DNA of 64,000 nt from Gordius sp. MW1. Its lineage: Eukaryota; Nematomorpha; Gordioida; Gordea; Gordiidae. The position numbers and the translations under genes are program-made. Of this stretch, positions 56,401 through 64,000 are shown piece by piece; position 1 is the stretch's first letter; each line of letters starts with the position of its first letter. Location of the stretch: contig OZ038526.1 in assembly GCA_964036665.1 (NCBI GenBank), forward strand, positions 20,584,001 through 20,648,000, written 5' to 3'. The notes under the pieces are model-generated. The model was not told the DNA's origin. It saw nothing but the letters and a program-made list of their open reading frames with translations, and made no database searches.

Positions 56401-59400
56401 AAATGCCTTTTTTGAATTCCGACCAACCATCTCGCAAGTTTAAAATCGACGCAGACGATAATTTGGAAAGCGTATGAATGTATGCGTTAGACTGTAAAAA
56501 GCATCTGTATAGAATTGTAAAATTTATAAGTTTACTAAAAGGTAAAGATGCTAATTTAGTTTATTTGAAGTCAAATTAATAAACCTATTTATGATAATCT
56601 TTTTTCGATTTTTAAAACTGGTTTTGTTTGCTTGTTTTTTCTTCTAATTAGTTTATATCTAAATTGCAATATGTTTAGCTATGTCATGATAAGTGTTCCA
56701 TATGTAATATGTTGAGAGTCTTAAGTTAGTGGCACCAAGGAGTTTCCCCCGCCCTTTTCCTCTCAAAAATTTAAATTAATGTAAAAAATTATTATTTTGC
56801 CACTCCTCAAATCATATCGGACCTTTTTTCTTACTCATAATATTTTAACATTTTGTTGAACTTTTTAAAATTTTTAATATTTTTTTTGTAATTCTTAAAT
56901 CATAATTTTTTCGTTTTAAATGGACCTACTAGCTCCTCGTATTGTAGGCTGGGTTTTGTTTGGTCAACCTTTGGTTTTAGTCGACTAAAACTTAAACAGC
57001 GATCAAAGATTTTTTGGTCAGTTTTTCTTAGTCTACCTCTAGGCTTAGTCAAAATTTGAAAAACAGACCAGAGTCGACCGTTAGTCTTAGTTGAACCGAA
57101 TGCCGACCAAACAAAACCCAGCAATTTTTACAACACTATATTGTTAAAACAAAAAAAGTGGATGTACCTTCCTCCTTAGTTAATAACTGAAACGAATGTT
57201 AATAAATGCCTATTCAATAGATTGCAGATGGCATTAAATTGATTTAACATCACATCATCACAGTATTATTTATTTTTATGAATTGTGTAAATTCTATTTA
57301 AATTATATGCTGTTTTTCCATGTTTAACTAGTCCAATATTTATTGTAATTACGTTTTAAAATCTCTATAACCTTTCCTTGTTTGTGCACATTCAAAATGG
57401 CGCAAATAAGGGTACACTTATTTAACGTTGATCAGCAGTCTATCTAGTCTAAGCTTCGAACAGTCTATTAATCTAAAGCGTTAGCTATTAATAAAACCTT
57501 TAAAAGCTGCCCTAAAATTCTTACGATACTAACGCCATGATCCTCTATTTTGTGAGGTTGAGTGAGATTACGAGTGTGAAAACATAGATTAGCTAGATAG
57601 ACTGCTCATGCCTTATGTTTTATATGATGAATTGTGCGTGTCCAGGCGCGTAGCCAGGATTTTCTCAAGGGGCCAGAAAAATTCAAAAAAATTTCGACAC
57701 TTTTATTTTTTAATATAACAAAAATAAACTTCGCGTACAATATATGCGAGAATTCAAGGCGCTATATAACCAGCTTTGGAAAAATCTTTTCTTCATTAAT
57801 CAGAGCTTTTACTATTGCTTTTATACCTTAAAAAGGACATCAACCTTATGCATTTATTCAACTGGCAGAAAATATTATCATTTAGGTTAAATTAAAAAAT
57901 GGCGGAATGAAGGTACATGCGATGTCCATGTTATGGGTCTATAAAATGATGTTTATTTTTCTTTTACCCTGCGATATTTTATCAAGAATCGCATCTGAAG
58001 TGGGAGCTAATTCCCGATGAATTGTTAACAAAGCTAACATTTAATCGATTTGTGGCCATGGTATTTCTTAAATACGTTTTCAACCTTCTGAGCGTCGAAA
58101 AACTTCGCTCATTAGTGCATGTAGTTATAGGGAGACAAGCCAGTATGTATAAAAGTGTGGTAACATTTGGTAATGAATTTAATATAGTCTTAAATGTAGA
58201 GAGTGCGTTCAGGGCATTTTTGGGACGAGATGCCTCTGGCGTTTGGGACAACGCGATGTACCACAAATCAAATTCTGCTTTTAAATTATCGCATGTTCCA
58301 ATCAAATCACTCGAATAAAATTCTGCTAGAGAATTTATTTTATTTTGTGTTTCAGGTAAAATGATTGGATTTTGTGGAAAGAGGATTTGGAAGTTAGCTA
58401 AAATTTGTTTTTTATCTAAAAACCGTTCATTTAGCTGAACTATAAAAGAGTTAAGCAACGGTATATATATTGTTATTTTATAATATTCCTCAATAGATTG
58501 AGTTGGAATATTACTGCGGTAAGTTTGCTTATTAGCAACTCGAGGTTTTTTCAGATCAAACTCATATAATTTTGCTTTCGCTTCAGCTTTTAGAAAAATT
58601 TGACGAAACTCTTTGTCAACATTGTTTCTAATAAATTTGATCTGAATGACAACATTTTCTGCCAGTTGAATAACCTGCTGAAGGTCAAGGTCCTTTTCTG
58701 CAATTGATTGCAGAGTATAGATGTATAAGTGAAAAATTTATTAAGACATAAAAGCGAAATTAAATATAACATTTTACAAATTTTAATTAACTCTAAAAAT
58801 AAACTAAAAAAGAAAAAATTTTACACATAACATATACCATTTGACTTTAGAATAGTTGAGGCATCAATATTATTGTTTAAAACATCAATTGATATTGAAT
58901 CTCCTTCTAGTTCTTCATCATCTAGAAATTTTTAAAATTGGCAATGCAATGTAATCACTATCGCAATAACATTTAATATATAAGATAAAAATCAATACTA
59001 TATAATCATAAAATAAAAGCCTAAGTCACTTACTAGAAATACCAGGGTTTGGTATTTTAAGGGGGAAAAATTTTTGTATAGAATTCTTCATAATTTACAA
59101 CTCTTCGCGGCAATCAGACATATACATTCATACATACAATTTACAATCAATGATGGAAAATCATAATGTTGGGGTGCAAGTTGAAAATTAAATTCTAAAA
59201 ATTAAATGTATATATTATGTTTCCAGACTTTTGTAAGTGTCTCAAAATCTTTTATGCAACTAAACTATAATATTTTAACCCATTTAATCTAATTATTAAA
59301 CAAAAAAAAATCCAAATTTTGGTCACTTGGCTACGCGCCTGTGCGTGTCAAATTTTCCTCCATTTTAAAGACAATAACTGATGTATTTCAACCACGTCAT

Positions 59401-62087
59401 TTTGCGCTATAACAGTCAATTTACCTTCCTCACTAGTTTATAAATTTGAACGAACGTCAATAAATTAATATTATACAAAATATAAACGGCGCTATATTAT
59501 GTAAATGATATTTATTTTAGAATGCTGTTTTTGATATCTACCCAATTCAAATTTTTTATTTACCTTTTTAAGATTATTTAATTTACCAAAATTACTAATA
59601 TCTATATAATCACTACTTTACCATGTTAACATCAAAATGGTGTAAAAAAGGGTATACATTTTGTGCGTTGATGAGCAGTCTATCTAGTCTCTGTGTGAAA
59701 ATATCAATATTTCCCTCGAGTTGTGTGAACTTTAATGGAACTATCCGTTATTTAGGAAATGGAGAATTCCCGTCTTTTCCGGTTGCTATCCAAGCTCGGT
59801 ACCATCAATGAAAAGCCCGAGTAAGTAGAAGACACTAAAAGGCTGATACTTTATTTTGATTTACTTTATTTTAGCAAGGGCAGCCTGGGTAAAGCCTTGC
59901 AAAATGAAATTTCTTTAGCCCGGCCCGAATTTTTTTTGCTGACCCGAGCCCGGTTCGACATTTTTTGAAATGTAAATGGGGGAAAAAATTATTTAGAATA
60001 CCCTTACGCGTCTTTCGAACATAAAAATATTTTGTCTCCTCTAAATAGCCTATTCAACAAAGGATTTAGTAAAAAGTTTTGAAAAATCTTTTAGCTTTGC
60101 CTCGGATCTGGTTGACCCATCAGGCCCGACTCGAACCCGAGGCTCGATTAATTTAAAATTTCTGACCCGAGCCCGGCCGGGCTTCGGACGGCCCGTGCAG
60201 AGCTCTAAGCCTGGGGCACCTTATGGTTCAAATTTTTTTGATATTTAAAGATAATATAGTTTAAAAATCAAGCCGCTGATTTTTGCTTTATAATTTATTG
60301 AGTAACTAAGACCTTCATTTAAGGTGGGGTTTTTCATGATATGGGCAGCGAAAAATTGCATAATGAGAACATTAAAGGAATATCTTCGTGGGCGTAGCCA
60401 GAATTGGGTTTAGAGGGGGGCAAAATAATTTTGTTTAAGTAATATTAGCCCTAATTAGATTAAATTTTGAGAGAAGGAGAAATCGGATTTAGAACGGCAA
60501 CCGCCTCTCCCTGCCACCCCCTGGCTACACCCATGAATATCTTTCCGTATTTAGTTTAACATTACATTTTGCATCCCTCACTTAACAATATAAGCTGTTG
60601 GTACGTCTATTGTATAGTTAATTTATGTTTTTAACTATTAATGACCGAATGTATTTTATTCTAAGAGTAAAATATGAAGAGGTGTTTGGTTGGACATCAT
60701 TATGATTGGTTAATAACATAAAATTTAGTTGAACCCTCGTTATATTAATGTTTTAGAGTTTTTTATTTTTAAAATAAATACCTTTTTTGACCCATAAAAT
60801 GTATATTACCTAGTTGGACAACCTATCAATTGATTAATGTTGATAAATGGATGTTAAAAACTGAGATATACGTAAAATAAAATAGGATTTCTACCCTTTA
60901 TTTCATTTTAAATATTTTGTATCCCAACGTCACCACCAATTAACTAACCAATCATCTGTCAGACTCAACTTGGATCCATCTTGGGCTGAAACAGGCGATC
61001 GATACCTACTCAAACTATTCTTAGATTACCTCTTCCATTCCACGAGGGATGATGGGCGACCCTTCGTAGATTTATCCCATCTAATCAGCTGTTTAAACAA
61101 GGTAAACCAGTCACTTGTAACATTTCGACCTTTGATTACACACATTTGGCGCGCCGATGGGTATGCTACAGCGATACTATAATGTGCATAAAATAACCGT
61201 ATCATATTAGTGCTAGTCTCCTTTTCTTTTAAGGGATTTCAATTTAGATGTCGTGCAAACCGATCATTAGTGTATTATTTTGTCATAGAGATTCGCATGT
61301 GCTTGAGCTTACAGGGGGTGTCGGCTAGTTTTTATTGTCAACATGTATAACTCAGGCCGTGTGCTAAAAATAATGTAAAATGCTGAGAATGGTTAGGTTG
61401 TGTGTAGTTAGGAAAGGCACATGTGGCGGTGCTATAAAATCAACAACTCTCGCCCCCTAGCAATTTTATCTAAGATTAAGGACGATAGGGGAGGGGATTA
61501 TCAAAAATAGGGATGCGCTTCTCATGATAGATTATTTTGAAGTCTGTTTACTTATTTCAACAGCGTAAGTCCAATAACCTAATAAGATGCGTTAACCTTA
61601 CTACTTTATATAATCCAGTGTCAGTCTTAGTGTTGTAAATACGGCTGAGTTTTGTTTGGTCGACCTTTGGTTTAACTAATATTACCGATCGACTCAGGTC
61701 CGTTTTTCAAATTTCAACTAAGTCTATAGGTCTATTAGGAAAAAATGTTTAGTTGACATAAGCCCAAGGTCGACCAAACAAAACCCAGCCTTTTTTACAA
61801 CACTAGCTCAGTTTAATTCCCGATCACTAAAATATTGATTTGTAAAAGTTCCCATCATCGATATATATGAGTGAATTTCGATCGACTGGGGATTTACCAT
61901 ATTTTATTTTACTAAATCCCGAATTAAATGAGATATCTTGTGCAATCTTTAGTTAGATGCGGGTACGTCAGAAAAGATACTCTTGACTTCTCGCGACCAA
62001 TCTAGCGTTTTGGTCGTATCTTACTCCGATTTGAAACGATGCTTGGACTCATCTTTTGCGGAGCTCATGAGAGCTGGCTTAGACTGA
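47447..62087 (+). CDS. PAN3: PAN3, PAN2-PAN3 deadenylase adaptor (3' thirteen coding exons)
   Basis: Exons: 47447-47626, 48863-48943, 49133-49346, 50471-50653, 51515-51631, 52630-52746, 53104-53323, 54417-54510, 54859-54998, 55657-55852, 59756-59820, 60963-61101, 61953-62087. They total 1881 nt, phases all join, and TGA ends at 62087. PAN3 recruits the PAN2 exonuclease to poly(A) mRNA in the cytoplasm. Visible in order: GGTTYFYP linker; pseudokinase with VEHYHSLIALEG, YQTSAFKAVDSRDGMVYCMHRIHG, LVFVYRYHAGTQTLMNRHF, WNLIVQISCSIRAVHSKNLW and RIRINCLGMADIL; QEDLTALGKLILALASNSL; then the C-terminal knob KSINDIMPMIGARFY, SRLFRLLSKLGTINEKPE, SWAETGDRYLLKLF, DLSHLISCLNKLDAG. The N-terminal CCCH finger and PAM2 exons were not found and should lie upstream. 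An extra Gly-rich stretch of about 25 residues precedes KSINDIM. Confidence 0.93.
50750..51200. mobile_element. hAT-type MITE in a PAN3 intron
   Basis: The ends are CTATAGACTATAAGAGAGAC and ATGAGCAGTCTGCGTAGTCT, with AAAATGGTTGAG and TTTAGTGCCATCTGCATC internal blocks on the strand opposite to the copy at 31191-31587. Target duplication not clear. Confidence 0.6.
51637..52329. repeat. Palindromic MITE amplified in a PAN3 intron
   Basis: GTCGACTAAACATAAACAGA and GTCGACCACTAGGCTTGG words alternate. A 214-bp segment is duplicated in tandem (AGTCGACCACTAGG at 51694 and 51908). The right end has the family terminus GTTTTTACAACACTA. The left terminus is missing: family sequence starts five bases after the exon, directly beyond GTAAG. 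Confidence 0.8.
53425..54350. mobile_element. Foldback element in a PAN3 intron
   Basis: Long imperfect inverted arms, about 53535-53680 and 54170-54320. TTTCTTTAACTTTGAACATC on the left is inverted as GATGTTCAAAGTTAAAGAAA on the right, and AAAGCTTTTGAAAGA as TCTTTCAAAAGCTTT. They enclose about 490 AT-rich bases. Less similar outer sequence extends the arms on each side (ATGGCGGCCT / AACATGGCTGCC). No ORF. Confidence 0.75.
55213..55413. mobile_element. Palindromic MITE (TAGTGTTGTAAA family)
   Basis: TAGTGTTGTAAAGACGAGGC at the left mirrors GCCGTTTTAACAACACTA at the right. GGTCGACCTTTGG and GTCGACTAAACAAAACCCAG are internal. It lies in a PAN3 intron. Confidence 0.75.
55952..56123. mobile_element. 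Palindromic MITE, copy with partial TSD
   Basis: TAGTGTTGTTAATACGGC to GCCGTTTTTACAACACTA. The flanks GTACAAGT (55944-55951) and GTACAATG (56124-56131) match at six of eight bases, as expected for an aged hAT-type duplication. Confidence 0.72.
56944..57138. mobile_element. Palindromic MITE, left-truncated copy
   Basis: Starts within the terminus at GTAGGCTGGGTTTTG and ends GCAATTTTTACAACACTA. It abuts a partial hAT-type MITE (57140-57460, ending AGCAGTCTATCTAGTCTAAG). Confidence 0.65.
57643..59341 (-). mobile_element. Truncated ZMYM1-like hAT nested in the MITE
   Basis: CAGGCGCGTAGCCAGG and, inverted, CAGGCGCGTAGCCAAG ends. The perfect 8-bp duplication TGCGTGTC flanks it (57635-57642 and 59342-59349). 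It is 1699 bp with only the C-terminal part of a transposase. It is related to 32669-36488. Confidence 0.93.
57982..58772 (-). pseudogene. ZMYM1-like hAT transposase C-terminal fragment
   Basis: The frame at 57982-58458 includes QLNERFLDKKQILANFQILF, LYILACLPITTCTNERSFST and LRRLKTYLRN, the hAT dimerisation domain. The upstream piece 58590-58772 (LISLLCLNKFF) lies in another frame. The catalytic core is missing and the extreme C-terminus is frameshifted relative to the sequence at 33491-33580. Confidence 0.85.
59880..60220. repeat. GACCCGAGCCCGG-rich repeat in a PAN3 intron
   Basis: Inverted CCCG-rich ends (AGCCTGGGTAAAGCC ... GGCCGGGCTTCGGACGGCCC) around an AT-rich core; same composition as 30738-31177 and 49645-49730. 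Confidence 0.55.
60387..60535. mobile_element. 149-bp hAT-type MITE in the next-to-last PAN3 intron but one
   Basis: CGTGGGCGTAGCCAG at the left, CTGGCTACACCCATG at the right, and the perfect 8-bp duplication AATATCTT (60379-60386 and 60536-60543). Confidence 0.88.
61628..61805. mobile_element. Palindromic MITE in the last PAN3 intron
   Basis: TAGTGTTGTAAATACGGC to GCCTTTTTTACAACACTA, with GGTCGACCTTTGG and GGTCGACCAAACAAAACCC inside. Confidence 0.75.
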
Positions 62088-63626
62088 AAAGGGGATGGAT
62101 ATTTGGTAAATCAAAGATTTTGTTTTGAGTTTAGGTGTCTAGTTTGAGAAAATATATTTTGAATTTTTACATACACGATGTTATTAATGAGTATTTGTAA
62201 AATTTTATTCAACACTATCTTGGGTATAGATCTAATGTATTATGTTTACTGCAAAAACATACGATACGAATGATTATTTTAAACTAGAGATTCCGGATTT
62301 CCGAGACCACGTTCAAACTGACACCATTTTATGCCCAAAGGTCGATTTGGATTATAAGTATTTGAATACACTTAGTAAAATTATTTAATAACAACGGCGG
62401 AATGCCCACTCCCCCTTTTTTTCCTATAGACTCATTAATAGTGGCTTAATTGGCAACATTCTTATTTGTAAAACTCTCTATCATTAAAACTTAGGTTATA
62501 TTTAATAAATATTATATATATATATGTAAACTTTATAAATACGCGTATATATTATGAGATATGTTTTAGACAAATCCCTTGATATTTGTGCTTACAATTA
62601 GATTATATATGTATACATATGTAGAAATATAGAAAGAAATGTATGTCATAAATATTATACACAATCAACACGTGCCACACTATTATCCCACTCATGCTAT
62701 ACAAATTGTTCGCGCGATTGAATTATGATTGTTTGTAAATAAAGTACCCACCCATTTTAAACGATCGTATCTGATTCGCCTGTTCCTCATCGAAACCTGT
62801 GAAAATGCTTTTCATTCGTATACTAGTAATACTTGCAGCTACTGTGTGCGTTAAAAATCTATTAAGTAACTTCGTCGCCATTTTAGTGATATTTTCGATA
62901 TGCTCACTTTTGGTAAGGCAAACTCAAAAGCTATTAAAAAAACTAATGAGAACATTAAAAAAAAGTTCCCCGAGTTAGTGAAACATTCAATTTTTCAACA
63001 AATGAATAGCGTTTAGTTTGTTCAAATATGCGTCAAACATGGTGACCACGTCCGTACTTAATAAAAATTAGCTGTGTCAATTGTATTAATTGTCCATATT
63101 TTCATCGATCCGCGTACAACATTCTTTTTTCATTTTTGGCCCGACATTTTTATAAAGTAGCAACGCTATTTCTCTAAATAGGTAATGATTATAAAGCAAG
63201 GATCATTATGATGAGTAAAAATTAAAAATAGTCTATTAAGAGGGTTAAAAGGGGGGGGGGCAAATTTACCCCCTTCCCCGGGAGAAAGAGAGGGGAGACA
63301 AAGGGAGGCAAATCACTTGGACAAAAAGGGGTGGGGGGGGCAAAGTTTTCAATTTATTAATGATATATAGTATGAGTAAATATTTAAAGTTACTATCGTT
63401 GCAATTGCTTCTATTAAATCTGCTATCAGCTCGAGCTTCTGCTCCGGCAATCTGCTCAATCTGATTTTACTGTTTCGACTCGCTGCTCGAGCATTTTTAT
63501 ATGCTACTGTTCTGCGCGCATATCAAACAACTCAGTGTGTGTGCTTGTGTTTGGAGTTGAAGCAGGTTAGCAAATTAACAACTATAGTACTTAGTTTGGC
63601 ATAGACATTTCATATATAATCGCGTT
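62088..63626. other. PAN3 3' UTR and downstream intergenic DNA
   Basis: An AATAAA at 62504-62509 and another near 62738 are candidate poly(A) signals. No further gene seen. 62510-62630 is rich in TATATA words. Confidence 0.5.
63242..63345. repeat. G-rich stretch
   Basis: Runs of up to ten G separated by short A-rich spacers (AAGGGGGGGGGGC, GAGAGGGGAGAC, AAAAGGGGTGGGGGGGGC) with an intervening CCCCCTTCCCC. It could form a G-quadruplex; it resembles the G/C runs at the ends of the ZMYM1-like hATs. Confidence 0.5.
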
Positions 63627-63740
63627 GTGTTTTAAAAACAGCTGGGTTTTGTTTAATCGACCTTTATGTCAACAAGACTAACCGACGACCCTGGTATATT
63701 TTACACATTTCGACTAGGCCCGGAAGTCGATAAGAAAAAC
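63627..63740. mobile_element. Palindromic MITE, interrupted at its right side
   Basis: GTGTTTTAAAAACAGCTGGG, then ATCGACCTTT and TCGACTAGGC. Family sequence breaks off where the next hAT starts at 63741. Confidence 0.6.
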
Positions 63741-64000
63741 CAGGCGCGTAGCCAAGGGGGCGAAAAGCGGGTTTCTACCCTCTTGATTAAAATTTGAAAT
63801 TTTTTTGATTAAATTAGATTAAATGGGTTAAAATATTATAGTGTAATTGCATAAAAGATTTTGAGACATTTATAAAAGTTTGAAAACATAATATATACAA
63901 TCAATTTTTCGAATTTAATTTTTGACTAAAAGCTTGCACCCCACCATTATAATTTTCCACCATTGATTGTTAATTATGAAAAACTTGTTTTTTTATCTAA
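63741..64000. mobile_element. ZMYM1-like hAT, start only (cut by window edge)
   Basis: Starts CAGGCGCGTAGCCAAGGG. The next 240 bases match, in inverted orientation, the right end of the element at 57643-59341 (GATTAAATGGGTTAAAATAT and AAACATAATATATACA). Confidence 0.85.

Larger units (their letters stand above)
57583..59693. mobile_element. hAT-type MITE split by a younger hAT, in a PAN3 intron
   Basis: CATAGATTAGCTAGATAGAC at the left and AGTCTATCTAGTCTCTG at the right. The perfect 8-bp duplication TGTGAAAA flanks it (57575-57582 and 59694-59701). Without the inner element it is about 404 bp. Confidence 0.88.

Overview
AT-rich nuclear DNA from a metazoan. Two intron-bearing host genes are readable exon by exon, both with GT/AG junctions whose phases join. 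The first is a secreted fibrinogen-related protein gene on the minus strand (15712-25524, 12 exons, 774 codons plus stop). The second is the last 13 coding exons of PAN3, the PAN2-PAN3 deadenylase adaptor, on the plus strand (47447-62087, 626 codons plus stop). The PAN3 sequence looks arthropod-like to me, but the species is not identifiable from the sequence alone.

Almost everything else is transposable or satellite DNA, and target-site duplications (TSDs) allow a relative chronology. From left to right: a composite satellite block (1404-3496) with a MULE-like MITE inside; a 2.85-kb Helitron (4221-7072) that keeps only the N-terminal part of its protein; a roughly 128/107-bp satellite array split by a broken CsRn1-like Ty3/Gypsy element (8232-12930); hairpin-rich short repeats (13.9-15.1 kb); then the fibrinogen-related gene, whose largest intron holds a second, intact-looking Gypsy copy (19375-24025) in antisense.

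Between the genes lie an intact-looking 2.7-kb hAT transposon (26082-28758) that landed inside an older MITE; a diverged tandem duplication (29.2-32.6 kb); a ZMYM1-like hAT (32669-36488) whose transposase is split by a second copy of the composite satellite block; a decayed reverse-transcriptase fragment and a 32-bp minisatellite (37.0-38.4 kb); and a decayed Gypsy element primed by tRNA-Ser (41930-46866) that itself holds a hAT derivative.

PAN3 introns carry MITEs, a foldback element, a palindromic repeat family and a nested hAT-in-MITE insertion. The start of another hAT runs off the right edge.

The most unusual signal is a dispersed repeat family (1.4-3.8, 7.5, 13.9-15.1 and 33.6-35.2 kb) built from short perfect hairpins, most with 3-nt GAA or GGA loops closed by C-G pairs. 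I cannot assign it to a named transposon class.
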